A stretch of 13,344 bases of DNA from an uncultured Bacilli bacterium (GCA_934096315.1 CAKOLT010000024.1:1-13344); one strand, 5' to 3'; numbered from the stretch's first letter, positions 7,067 through 13,344 are shown. Program-made: numbers and translations. The notes: generated from the letters alone by a model not told the origin.

Positions 7067-9951
7067 ACTACGATCTGATATTTATCAAACCTCTTCTCTA
7101 CTATGCCATATACCCCAACTATATCAGTTTTAACTAAGTCTAAATAATCTTTATAAATATCTGGAAAAAGAATTAAACTAGCACTACCATATTCATCAGT
7201 CCCCGTTACAAACGCCATTACATCATTATTTTTAGTAGTTATTTCTCTAATTGAATCTATAGATAATATAATATGAATTCTTTTATCAAAAAGACTATTA
7301 ATATAAGATGTATTTATATCATTTGCCTTTTTATATTTACTAACAGGACTATCTGTTAAGTAAAACCCAAATGTTTGTAGTTCTTTATTAAGAAGAATTT
7401 CTTTGGAATACTCTTCATATATGGTAATCTCTGGTACCTCAGGTTTTACACTACCACTATTTCTAGAAAGTTCAGCATAAGTTATTATCTTTTCTAAATT
7501 ATTAATAAGGGTTTTATTATTATAGTCTGTAAATACTCCAGCATTTATTAGATTTAACAATACCTTCCTATTAACACTAGGACTATACATTCTAACAATA
7601 AAATCTATAAATCCAAAAAATTTCCCCTTTTCTCTTTCATTTATTATTTCATTACTAACACTTACCCCAATATTTTTGATAATAGTTAAAGGACTTCTTA
7701 TATAAGTAGGAAATGCTATATATTTATTCGTACTCTCATTAATATCCGGAGGTAGTAATTTAATATTTTTACTTCTCATTTCACATACATATATTCTAGT
7801 TCTATTCTCATTACTAATTACACTAGATAAAAGATTAGTTATAAAATATTTATAAAAATATGTCTTCAAAAACGCCATTTTATAAGATATCACAGCATAA
7901 CAAACAGAATGGGAACGATTAAATCCATAATTAGCAAATTTTAATATTAAATCATATATTTTAGAAGAAGCCTCCTCGCTATAACCGTTATTTATACAAC
8001 CTTTAATAAACTTTGGTCTCTCACTATTTAATATCTCTTCTTTTTTCTTACTCATAGCTCTTCTTAAATTATCAGCTTCTGATAAAGAATAACCTGCAAG
8101 TACTCTAGCTATTTGCATTATTTGCTCTTGATAAACAATTACACCATAAGTAGACTTTAAAATAGGTTCTAGTTCTTTAGTTATATATTCAATTTTTTTA
8201 CTACCATTTCTAACTTTTATAAATTCATCAATACTTTCCATAGGACCAGGTCTATATAAAGCAATTGCCAAAGTTATATCCTCAAAAGAAGATATTTGCA
8301 ATTTATTTAGAAATGTTTTCATTCCAAATGATTCAAACTGAAATATTCCATCAGTACTTACTGTTTTAAATACCTCTAATGTTTTAGTATCATTAAGAGG
8401 AATATTACTAAAGGTTATATTAAGTTTCTCTTTCTCTCTTATTTCTTTAATTAAATTAGATATAACACTTAGATTAGAAAGTCCAAGAAAATCCATTTTA
8501 AGAAGACCAAGGGGCTCTAAATAATTCATAGAATAAGCACATAAATACATTCCAAGCTGACTCTTATACAAAGGAAGAACATCATCTATATCTTTATTAC
8601 ATATTACAATACCTGCAGCATGAATAGATATATGTCTAGGTAAATTCTCTAAATGAAGAGCAATATCATATAATTTTTTCAAATCATTAGAACTGTTAAT
8701 CAATTTTTTAAGTTTATCATTTTGATTATAAGAATCTATTAAACTACTCCCCAGTTGTTTAGTTATTTCATCTATTAAACGAATATTTATATTAAGTACC
8801 CTGCCAACATCTCTAACTACTTGTTTAGAGCCAAAAGTATTAAATGTAACAATACCCGCTACTTTTTTCTCTCCATATTTATTTATTACATAATCTATAA
8901 CTTCTCCTCTTCTCTCGGCATCAAAGTCAATATCAATATCAGGCATGGTAACCCTACTTGGATTTAAAAATCTTTCAAACAATAAACCATATTCTAAAGG
9001 ATCAATATCTGTAATACCTATAGAATACGATACCAAAGACCCTGCAGCAGAACCTCTTCCAGGGCCTACTAAAATATCATTTTGTTTCGCATATTTAACA
9101 TAATCATATACAATAAGAAAATAATTACAAAATCCCATCTTATTTATTACATCTAATTCATAATCAAGTCTTTCTTGATATTTCTTATCTATATTACCAT
9201 TTAATCTTTTATTTAACCCCTTATAACATAAATTCTTTAAAAAACTATAAGCATCTATATTCTTATCATATACGGGAAGAAGAGAAGGTGTGTACCCTAT
9301 TTCTACATCACATAAACTCCCAATTTCATCCATAACATCATATGTATCAAACCCGACATAATCTGTTAATTCCTCTTTAGACTGAAGATAATGACCAATA
9401 TGAGTATTTAAAACCATATTACCTAAAGTACTACCATCTCTTACCATATATAAATAATCCAAATACTTATAATCATCTTTATTTATATATAATACATTAT
9501 TAATATATACTTTATCTTTACCTAGTTTTAAACCATCCCTCATATAAGAAAAACCTATATACTTTTTATCATATATATTATATATCTCTTCATCATAATA
9601 CTCATAAGGAATAATCAATATTAAATTATCTTTATATTTTATTAAATCCTCTTTATTAATACTCCTTTCACTTACAAGAGTAGTTAGTTTAACTAAGTTA
9701 AGATATCCCTGATTATTCATGGCATATAATAATATTTTTCTATCATCAAATATACTAAGTTCTAACCCTATTATAGGTTTTATATCATTCTTTTTACACT
9801 CATAATAAAACTCCATTACCCCAAACATATTATCAGTATCAGTAATAGCTAAATAGGTGTATTCTAACTCTTTAGCTCTTTTAACAAGTTTATCTATATG
9901 ACATAGACTACAAAGAATAGAATAACTTGTTTTAACTTGTAAAGATATCAT
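7039..9951 (-). CDS. dnaE: DNA polymerase III subunit alpha, DnaE type
   Basis: Replicative C-family DNA polymerase, 970 aa from the start chosen here (about 1,100-1,160 in well-known DnaE proteins). Domains in order are an N-terminal PHP domain (about 1-200), then the polymerase core with GPGRGSAAGSLVSYSIGI (296-313), catalytic PDIDIDFD (337-344) and the third Asp in KMDFLGL (485-491). YRPGPM, VYQEQIMQIA, LRRAMSKKK and FNRSHSVCYA follow, then a helix-hairpin-helix region and a C-terminal OB fold (about 890-965). The PHP domain is degenerate: the usual H-x-H is Q-V-K and the usual T-D-H is T-D-T, so no PHP-linked proofreading or pyrophosphatase activity is expected. I start at the ATG at 9951 because GGAGGTG lies exactly 6 bases upstream. 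The ATG at 9966 overlaps that site and has none of its own. Last gene of the dnaB operon. In Bacillota, DnaE usually extends primers before PolC, whose gene is not in this window. Confidence 0.96.
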   Translation of the reverse strand: MISLQVKTSYSILCSLCHIDKLVKRAKELEYTYLAITDTDNMFGVMEFYYECKKNDIKPIIGLELSIFDDRKILLYAMNNQGYLNLVKLTTLVSERSINKEDLIKYKDNLILIIPYEYYDEEIYNIYDKKYIGFSYMRDGLKLGKDKVYINNVLYINKDDYKYLDYLYMVRDGSTLGNMVLNTHIGHYLQSKEELTDYVGFDTYDVMDEIGSLCDVEIGYTPSLLPVYDKNIDAYSFLKNLCYKGLNKRLNGNIDKKYQERLDYELDVINKMGFCNYFLIVYDYVKYAKQNDILVGPGRGSAAGSLVSYSIGITDIDPLEYGLLFERFLNPSRVTMPDIDIDFDAERRGEVIDYVINKYGEKKVAGIVTFNTFGSKQVVRDVGRVLNINIRLIDEITKQLGSSLIDSYNQNDKLKKLINSSNDLKKLYDIALHLENLPRHISIHAAGIVICNKDIDDVLPLYKSQLGMYLCAYSMNYLEPLGLLKMDFLGLSNLSVISNLIKEIREKEKLNITFSNIPLNDTKTLEVFKTVSTDGIFQFESFGMKTFLNKLQISSFEDITLAIALYRPGPMESIDEFIKVRNGSKKIEYITKELEPILKSTYGVIVYQEQIMQIARVLAGYSLSEADNLRRAMSKKKEEILNSERPKFIKGCINNGYSEEASSKIYDLILKFANYGFNRSHSVCYAVISYKMAFLKTYFYKYFITNLLSSVISNENRTRIYVCEMRSKNIKLLPPDINESTNKYIAFPTYIRSPLTIIKNIGVSVSNEIINEREKGKFFGFIDFIVRMYSPSVNRKVLLNLINAGVFTDYNNKTLINNLEKIITYAELSRNSGSVKPEVPEITIYEEYSKEILLNKELQTFGFYLTDSPVSKYKKANDINTSYINSLFDKRIHIILSIDSIREITTKNNDVMAFVTGTDEYGSASLILFPDIYKDYLDLVKTDIVGVYGIVEKRFDKYQIVVKELSVLNR

Positions 9952-9957
9952 AGAATA

Positions 9958-9964
9958 CACCTCC
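9958..9964 (-). promoter_or_regulatory. Ribosome binding site fixing the dnaE start
   Basis: Minus-strand GGAGGTG followed by a 6-base spacer (TATTCT) and ATG at 9951. It overlaps the alternative ATG at 9964-9966, which directly follows the pspC-like stop and has no upstream purine-rich site of its own. This decides the shorter 970-aa DnaE. Confidence 0.85.
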
Positions 9965-9966
9965 AT

Positions 9967-10212
9967 TTATTTTGTCTTTTTCTCTTTTACTTTAGCTTTT
10001 TTAGGGCCATTATCCTTTATTACTACCTCAGACTTACGAGGCATAATAAACATGGCTGCTATATAAATAATTATACCAAATCCATATGCTAGGCACATTA
10101 TTACCCATAACAATCTTACAATAGTGGGATCTATATTAAGGTATTCTGCAATTCCTCCACAAACACCATCAATCTTTTTCCCCTCTTCTATTTTATATAA
10201 TCTTTTCTCCAT
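9967..10212 (-). CDS. PspC domain membrane protein
   Basis: Small (81 aa) protein that is mostly one PspC domain (residues about 3-60). It begins MEKRLYKIEEGKKIDGVCGG and continues IAEYLNIDPTIVRLLW, the hallmark of the family. One hydrophobic stretch follows (about 34-58, VRLLWVIMCLAYGFGIIIYIAAMFI) ending in MPRK, then a strongly basic Lys-rich tail (about 60-81) expected on the cytoplasmic side. In other bacteria PspC-type proteins take part in membrane-stress sensing or serve as small membrane regulators. No PspA/PspB partner is visible here, so its role is open. AAAGGA lies 8-9 bases before the start. It sits 13 bases after the 102-aa gene and its stop abuts the dnaE ribosome site, so it belongs to the replication operon. 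Confidence 0.9.
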   Translation of the reverse strand: MEKRLYKIEEGKKIDGVCGGIAEYLNIDPTIVRLLWVIMCLAYGFGIIIYIAAMFIMPRKSEVVIKDNGPKKAKVKEKKTK

Positions 10213-10225
10213 AATATTTTCCTTT

Positions 10226-10534
10226 CTACATTTTAAAAACTAAATATGCAATTATAAGTCCAATAGCACTTATAACAATAGCTACAGAAATCATATTAGC
10301 AAAACCTTTAGAACCAATACCAACATCCCCGGTTAAAAGACCATTATTTTTTCTAACTAAAGTTTTAGGCTTGTTTTTATTTTGGTATGGATTATTAGCA
10401 AGTACAGATTCTTCTGGCATTCTAGGGGTATTATATATACCATCTCCAGATATAACTACTTGCTCCTGATCATCAATATCCCCTACAAACTCATCCTTTT
10501 TGTTTGGATCAAACTTATATGAAAATTCACTCAT
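10226..10534 (-). CDS. Hypothetical 102-aa C-terminally anchored membrane protein
   Basis: Unrecognised. From the chosen start (MSEFSYKFDPNKKDEFVGDI) it has a hydrophilic, acidic, probably disordered N-terminal region of about 55 residues. A short basic/glycine segment follows (about 56-77, with KTLVRKNNGLLTGDVG), then a single membrane helix at the very C terminus (about 81-100, ISVAIVISAIGLIIAYLVF) ending in K-M. This is a tail-anchored layout with most of the protein in the cytoplasm. The ATG at 10534 is preferred: GTGAGG lies 6 bases upstream, while the alternative GTG at 10546 is itself part of that site. The gene starts just after the TGA stop of dnaI. Its place between dnaI and a PspC gene suggests a membrane-linked partner of replication or envelope functions, by position only. 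Confidence 0.75.
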   Translation of the reverse strand: MSEFSYKFDPNKKDEFVGDIDDQEQVVISGDGIYNTPRMPEESVLANNPYQNKNKPKTLVRKNNGLLTGDVGIGSKGFANMISVAIVISAIGLIIAYLVFKM

Positions 10535-10542
10535 AATATTCC

Positions 10543-11466
10543 TCACTTTCTTTTATTTTCACTAATCATTGTTATATTATCTGTTAATTGTTTTATTCTC
10601 TCCATTATTCTTCTTGCTTTAACATAATCTACTCCCTTAGAAGAAGAACTTAAATGTTGTTCTAACTCTTCTAAGCTTAAATTAGAAGTAAAAAAGGTTG
10701 TAAGTCCCTCCTCCATCCGATATTGAAGGATAGTACCTAATATTTCATCACGAGACCACTGGGTGGTAGTCTCTGCCCCAATATCATCAAATAATACTAC
10801 TGGAGTTTTCTTAATTTTATTAATAAGGTTTTCGTAACTATCACTATCATTAAAGTTTTCCTTAAGTTTTCTCAAAAACTCTGGATAGTACACTATAGCT
10901 ACTCTTATACCATTTTTAGCAAGCTCATTAAACATTGCACATATTAGATATGTCTTACCACAACCAAAGTTACCATTTAAATATAATCCCTTACTTTTCT
11001 TAGAAGTATCATAAGTATCTAAGAACTTCTTAATCCATTTAATGGTAGAAAGTCTACTCTTATCATCTGCATAGATATCTTTCATAGAAGAATCCAAGAT
11101 ATACTTTGGCATATTAAAGGTAAATATATTTTTTTGATATAGTGTCTTTTTATCTAATTGTTTTTTATATTTACAAGGAATATACCCAAATAATAAGTTT
11201 CCTTCACTAACACTAGGAAAACAAACATATCCCTTTACCTGATTTCCACAATTTAAGATACCCTTACAATTTTTACAATGTTCAAGTTCTTTAGTTGTAT
11301 CTTCTAATTTAGAAGTATATTTCATAAGTTCTTTTTCTGGAAGATCTAGTTTACTAACTAACCCTGAGAAAGTCTGGTTAGATTCCAGTTTATCATAAAA
11401 ATTCTTTTCCAGTTTATGTTTAACTGCTTTATACTTCCCCTCCATTATTTTGTTTAAGTTCTCCAT
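10543..11466 (-). CDS. dnaI: Primosomal protein DnaI, helicase loader (AAA+ ATPase)
   Basis: AAA+ ATPase that loads the replicative helicase (DnaC in Bacillus naming) at the origin and at restarting forks, together with DnaB and DnaD. 307 aa, against about 311 in B. subtilis. The N-terminal helicase-binding domain carries a zinc site: C64-x-x-C67, C73, C82 and C98. The ATPase domain shows Walker A GNFGCGKT (165-172), Walker B VVLFDDIGAE (223-232), a sensor-1-like TSN (260-262) and an Arg-rich segment KARRIMERI (283-291) that should hold the arginine finger and sensor 2. The start at 11466 has AAAGGAG 8 bases before it and overlaps the dnaB stop by one base (TAATG), indicating translational coupling. 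It ends on TGA, the only TGA stop among the minus-strand genes, which supports the standard code here. The dnaB-dnaI order matches B. subtilis. Confidence 0.96.
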   Translation of the reverse strand: MENLNKIMEGKYKAVKHKLEKNFYDKLESNQTFSGLVSKLDLPEKELMKYTSKLEDTTKELEHCKNCKGILNCGNQVKGYVCFPSVSEGNLLFGYIPCKYKKQLDKKTLYQKNIFTFNMPKYILDSSMKDIYADDKSRLSTIKWIKKFLDTYDTSKKSKGLYLNGNFGCGKTYLICAMFNELAKNGIRVAIVYYPEFLRKLKENFNDSDSYENLINKIKKTPVVLFDDIGAETTTQWSRDEILGTILQYRMEEGLTTFFTSNLSLEELEQHLSSSSKGVDYVKARRIMERIKQLTDNITMISENKRK

Positions 11467-12755
11467 TATTTATACTCCTTTAATAACTCTTCTATTTCAT
11501 TTACTTCATCACTATTTATAACCTCTTTCTCTATCTTTTTATTAAACCACTCTGGTAAATGTTCATTATTTTTAACTACTTTAGAGGGTTTATTTTTATA
11601 CTTTTTGTGTTGAGCTTCTGCTTGAAGCATCGCATCCTTAACACATTCTATTTTTAATCTACTCCACTGACCTGCAATAGTCTCTACTAAAGAAGTAGTT
11701 AGTTTATTATTATTTGTTTTAAGAACATAATCAAATAATACATTAACTACCCCAGGTTTCAATCCATAATCTATAATTAGAGATTCTGCTAATTTCAAGT
11801 CTCTTTTAGTAGGTTTACCATCCCCACTTTTACTCTTTAAAAAGTCATACGGTGATGTATTTTCAAAGGTGTATATCATTTTCTCTCTTGGAGTAGTAAT
11901 ATCTTTAATGTTTTTTAAATATTCTGGTTGAGATAGATTAACCAAAGTAGGAAGACTACCACTACTATCAAACTCATAATAATTACGACATGCTTTTCTT
12001 AAGTCTTCTTTATTTATAGTCCCCTTTTCATTAATACATCCCTTTAGTATATTACTAATTTTAATAGCATCTAAATCATATAAAAAAGCTAGATTTATTA
12101 TTAATTCTTCGTTATCCTTAGTAAATATTTTATTAGCATCTAAATTCTTTGGTAAGGAAGATATCAAAAAATTAAGATCTAGACTACTATTTATATTTAG
12201 TTTTTGCTTATTATATTTACGAATATTGCTATTTAAAATATCAAATGAGTTTAAAGGCATAGTCTTAAAGACTTCCGTAAATTTTTTAGTAATATCTTCA
12301 TACCCTACCTTTGATTTCTTAGATATCCTAAAGTAATCTATAATTTTTTCATATTCCGCTTTACCAATATTATTGTAAAGAACAACATTTAATATAGGAT
12401 GATTTAGAAACTCATATGGTGATAATGGGGAATATAATTCATACATGTAATTATTTGCATCTTTTTTTACATACGTTTTAAGAAGACCAACTGCCTCAAG
12501 AATTTCCCTATTATTAACTATTTGTTCTAAAGATAACTGCATATTAGTAAGTAAATGATGATGTGTGTATGTTGTAGATTCTATTTCTAGTTTATCTAAA
12601 CAAGACCAAAGACAATAGTATAACATAATAGGAAGAGGTCCAATTATTGGTAAATATAACATATTTAATATTTTTCTATCTTCATTATTTATTATACTTT
12701 TATTTACAACTATGAATGTATCAGTAGGTAATATATTGTGTTTTTCCATCTTCAT
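11466..12755 (-). CDS. dnaB: Replication initiation / membrane attachment protein DnaB (Bacillus type)
   Basis: Bacillus-type DnaB, a primosome protein of the DnaB/DnaD family (not the helicase) that remodels DNA and helps DnaI load the helicase ring. 429 aa; B. subtilis has 472. The N-terminal winged-helix-like DDBH1 region covers about 8-110. The conserved C-terminal DDBH2 region covers about 300-375 and has the family signature: a PTKRDLKLAESLI helix, then YGLKPGVVNVLFDYVL, then IAGQWSRLKIECVKDAM. A basic tail follows (AQHKKYKNKPSKVVK), then the WF near 403 and an acidic C terminus. I start at the ATG at 12755: AGGA lies 5 bases before it. A GTG one codon upstream and an ATG two codons in are alternatives. 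First gene of the operon; its stop overlaps the dnaI start by one base. Confidence 0.93.
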   Translation of the reverse strand: MKMEKHNILPTDTFIVVNKSIINNEDRKILNMLYLPIIGPLPIMLYYCLWSCLDKLEIESTTYTHHHLLTNMQLSLEQIVNNREILEAVGLLKTYVKKDANNYMYELYSPLSPYEFLNHPILNVVLYNNIGKAEYEKIIDYFRISKKSKVGYEDITKKFTEVFKTMPLNSFDILNSNIRKYNKQKLNINSSLDLNFLISSLPKNLDANKIFTKDNEELIINLAFLYDLDAIKISNILKGCINEKGTINKEDLRKACRNYYEFDSSGSLPTLVNLSQPEYLKNIKDITTPREKMIYTFENTSPYDFLKSKSGDGKPTKRDLKLAESLIIDYGLKPGVVNVLFDYVLKTNNNKLTTSLVETIAGQWSRLKIECVKDAMLQAEAQHKKYKNKPSKVVKNNEHLPEWFNKKIEKEVINSDEVNEIEELLKEYK

Positions 12756-12770
12756 CACTTTCCTAATTAT

Positions 12771-12799
12771 ATTTTACAATAAAGTTATTGTTTTGTAAA
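12771..12799 (-). promoter_or_regulatory. Sigma-A-like promoter of the dnaB operon
   Basis: Minus strand: -35 TTTACA at 12794-12799 (5 of 6), exact 17-base spacer, -10 TAAAAT at 12771-12776 (5 of 6). Predicted start is near 12764, leaving a leader of only about 9 nt, so the AGGA ribosome site would sit at the extreme 5' end of the mRNA. A TATAAT at 12766-12771 exists but is 22 bases from this -35. An upstream promoter or a near-leaderless mRNA are both possible. Confidence 0.6.
12776..12791. promoter_or_regulatory. Candidate operator: perfect inverted repeat in the dnaB promoter spacer
   Basis: ACAATAA-AG-TTATTGT, a 16-bp palindrome with 7-bp half-sites and a 2-bp centre, fills most of the spacer between the -35 and -10 of the dnaB promoter. 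A dimeric repressor bound here would block RNA polymerase. Its 16-bp length is that of an NrdR box, and NrdR is encoded next to dnaB in Bacillus, but the central bases do not match the NrdR consensus well. The regulator is unknown, and chance in A/T-rich DNA is possible. Confidence 0.35.
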
Positions 12800-12807
12800 G
12801 AAAATAG

Positions 12808-12836
12808 AACTAATTAAGAAAAAAAATTAGTTTTTT
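12808..12836 (+). terminator. Terminator-like hairpin facing rightwards
   Basis: AACTAATT (12808-12815), a 9-base A-rich loop, AATTAGTT (12825-12832), then further T (to 12836). A perfect 8-bp A/T-rich stem followed by U's, oriented for plus-strand transcripts. No plus-strand gene lies upstream in the window. It may stop antisense transcripts leaving the dnaB region, or be a leftover of a lost gene. Weak stem, so moderate to low support. Confidence 0.4.
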
Positions 12837-12924
12837 ATATTATGCTTTAATTAGAATAAGAAAAAACTAATATTTTTAAAATAAATGATAAGTATTTTTA
12901 TAATTTAAAGTTGTGTTAAACGTA

Positions 12925-12953
12925 ATGACTGATTGAAATATTTGTAGTATAAT
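12925..12953 (+). promoter_or_regulatory. Probable plus-strand promoter of the structured leader / zinc-ribbon frame
   Basis: -10 TATAAT at 12948-12953 (perfect), 17-base spacer, -35 ATGACT at 12925-12930 (4 of 6). Predicted start is near 12960, which coincides with the first base of the long pairing arm at 12961. An alternative TTGAAA at 12933 is too close to the -10 to serve. Confidence 0.6.
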
Positions 12954-12960
12954 AAAATAG

Positions 12961-13060
12961 CCAAGCAAATGATAAAGAAAGGAGATATTCTTAATCAGCT
13001 AGTCTATCTTTATCTTTGTTTGGCGATAATGATATCTGATTTAGGCTGGCTGATTAAGAA
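12961..13060 (+). promoter_or_regulatory. Structured RNA leader with two interleaved long stems
   Basis: Two long complementary pairs interlock. Stem A: 12961-12977 with 13008-13023, 16 bp with one G-U pair and one bulged U (12970). Stem B: 12988-13006 with 13042-13060, 19 continuous bp including two G-U pairs. Their order A-B-A'-B' means that both together form an H-type pseudoknot, or else they exclude one another as in a switch. The G-U pairs favour function as plus-strand RNA. A further 5-bp hairpin (13010-13014 with 13025-13029) can form when A is open. Stem A begins at the predicted transcription start. AATTTTTA follows stem B, so B might act as a weak terminator. An AAGGAG at 12979-12984 lies in the loop of stem A but has no start codon at proper distance. 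I cannot match it to a known riboswitch or RNA family. Confidence 0.5.
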
Positions 13061-13076
13061 AATTTTTATATTATGA
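12969..13076 (+). CDS. Possible 35-aa hydrophobic leader peptide
   Basis: An open frame from ATG 12969 to TGA 13074-13076 runs through the structured leader. It begins MIKKGDILNQLVYLYLCLAI and ends LGWLIKKIFIL, resembling a small membrane-associated peptide. Its stop overlaps the ATG of the next frame (ATGA), a typical coupling arrangement, and that next frame has no ribosome site of its own. Against it: there is no Shine-Dalgarno before ATG 12969, and codons such as CTG, GTC, GCG and GGC are unlike those of neighbouring genes and are explained by the stem pairing. A shorter start at ATG 13029 is also possible. It may be a by-product of the RNA structure. Confidence 0.25.
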   Translation: MIKKGDILNQLVYLYLCLAIMISDLGWLIKKIFIL

Positions 13077-13273
13077 ATATTAAAGAATTATTAAGTAATT
13101 TAGATCCTGTTACTATTATTGAATATAGAAATTATTTATCAGAAAATTTAATTGGGTTATGTTCAACAAAAAATTCTAATTCTAAGGTTATCTCTAAATT
13201 TAAGAATAAAGAAAAATATTGTAATAAGTGTGGATGCATTTTACATAAAAATGGAAAAACAAAAAACAAATGA
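13073..13273 (+). pseudogene. N-terminal fragment of a zinc-ribbon transposase-like protein
   Basis: 66 codons. A helical N-terminal region (MNIKELLSNLDPVTIIEYRN...) is followed by KYCNKCGCILHKNGKTKN near 48-65. This is the first half of the C-x-x-C zinc ribbon found at the start of many insertion-sequence transposases (C-x-x-C-G, then K-N-G-K-x-x-x-x-x-Q-R-Y). A TGA at 13271 stops it exactly there. Reading on in the same frame gives KIWRYNIFSRCSK (13274-13312), which resembles the second half (R-Y-x-C-x-x-C-x-K) with one Cys replaced by Phe (TTC at 13295, one base from TGC). More stops follow (13313 and beyond). The simplest reading is a decaying transposase gene. A genuine small 66-aa protein cannot be excluded. 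No ribosome site precedes ATG 13073; a structured leader and a possible coupled leader frame lie directly upstream. The IS family is uncertain. Confidence 0.5.
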
Positions 13274-13344
13274 AAGATATGGAGATATAATATATTCAGT
13301 AGATGTTCTAAATGAAATAGTTTCTGATAATCCAGATGAAATAT
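13251..13344 (+). CDS. Partial open frame running off the right end
   Basis: A frame shifted +1 relative to the zinc-ribbon frame is open from ATG 13251 to the window end (31 codons, MEKQKTNERYGDIIYSVDVL then NEIVSDNPDEI). Its codons look like normal coding sequence of this genome, and the frame is also open for some distance upstream of the ATG. There is no Shine-Dalgarno before 13251. It could be the start of a new gene, or the continuation of the upstream protein after a frameshift in the A-rich stretch 13256-13270. It carries no cysteines, so it does not complete the zinc ribbon. No family recognised. Confidence 0.35.
   Translation, partial: MEKQKTNERYGDIIYSVDVLNEIVSDNPDEI

Larger units (their letters stand above)
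12756..13072. other. 317-bp divergent intergenic region
   Basis: Extremely A/T-rich gap between the leftward dnaB operon and rightward material. From left to right it holds the dnaB promoter with an inverted repeat in its spacer, a plus-strand terminator-like hairpin (12808-12833) and a weaker 5-bp look-alike (ATTAG/CTAAT, 12850-12871). A featureless A/T stretch (about 12872-12924) follows, then a plus-strand promoter and a structured leader. The segment 12961-13060 is visibly richer in G and C than its surroundings. Confidence 0.7.

Noticed and set aside
9952..9966. Upstream ATG of dnaE (9966)
   Set aside because: It overlaps the GGAGGTG that serves ATG 9951 and has no site of its own.
12988..13060. 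19-bp inverted repeat as ends of an invertible segment or tiny insertion sequence
   Set aside because: Only 35 bases lie between the arms, and the G-U mismatches fit RNA pairing better than DNA recombination sites.
13261..13267. A-AAA-AAC slippery heptamer in frame within the zinc-ribbon gene, suggesting programmed -1 frameshifting as in some insertion sequences
   Set aside because: A -1 shift reaches TAA within eight codons and does not supply the second C-x-x-C. The only long open frame is +1, so the site is probably chance in A-rich DNA.
12961..13273. Type III toxin-antitoxin (pseudoknot RNA followed by toxin gene)
   Set aside because: There is a single pseudoknot-like unit with no tandem repeats, and the following frame looks like a transposase zinc ribbon, not a ToxN-type endoribonuclease.
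13271..13315. TGA read as Trp (Mycoplasma-type code), which would extend the zinc-ribbon frame
   Set aside because: Trp is TGG in all long genes here, dnaI ends on TGA at the expected place, and TAA soon follows in the extended frame.

Overview
This is a very AT-rich window that uses the standard genetic code: Trp is TGG, and dnaI ends on TGA. The dnaB-dnaI primosome pair, strong AGGAGG-type ribosome binding sites and sigma-A promoters indicate a low-GC Bacillota. Gene content and composition resemble the reduced, uncultured Bacilli/Erysipelotrichia-like lineages near Mollicutes (RF39-type). That placement is inference.

Nearly all genes lie on the minus strand, so the order is described from the right end leftwards. 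The first operon (12755 down to 7039) starts at a sigma-A-like promoter (TTTACA-17-TAAAAT) whose spacer is a perfect 7-bp inverted repeat. It encodes DnaB and DnaI (helicase loading), a 102-aa tail-anchored protein of unknown role, a PspC-domain membrane protein and DnaE (DNA polymerase III alpha). Spacing is tight throughout, and a weak A/U-rich terminator overlaps the 3' end of dnaE.

The second operon (6938 down to 534) starts at a textbook promoter (TTGACA-17-TATAAT) and ends at a clear intrinsic terminator (500-517). Its first gene encodes an RNase J homologue in which three of seven metal-ligand positions are changed, so it is probably a non-catalytic, J2-like paralogue. Four cytosolic proteins of 173, 677, 618 and 101 aa follow, none of which I can assign to a named family. 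The 677-aa protein ends in a segment resembling the RelE/ParE core. The 618- and 101-aa proteins share mTERF-like helical repeat spacing. This operon is the best candidate here for an undescribed system, possibly linked to RNA metabolism or translation; the function is inferred from context only.

At the left edge (42-425) is a D,D-carboxypeptidase gene broken after its SxN motif.

The right edge (12756-13344) is different: a 317-bp intergenic region followed by plus-strand material. A plus-strand promoter is followed at about +1 by roughly 100 nt able to form two long, interleaved stems (16 bp and 19 bp), either a pseudoknot or a switch. A 35-codon hydrophobic reading frame runs through it and ends in an ATGA overlap with a 66-codon zinc-ribbon frame. 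That frame looks like the N terminus of an insertion-sequence transposase that is broken by stop codons before the second half of the zinc ribbon. Another open frame runs off the right end. No tRNA, rRNA or CRISPR array was seen.
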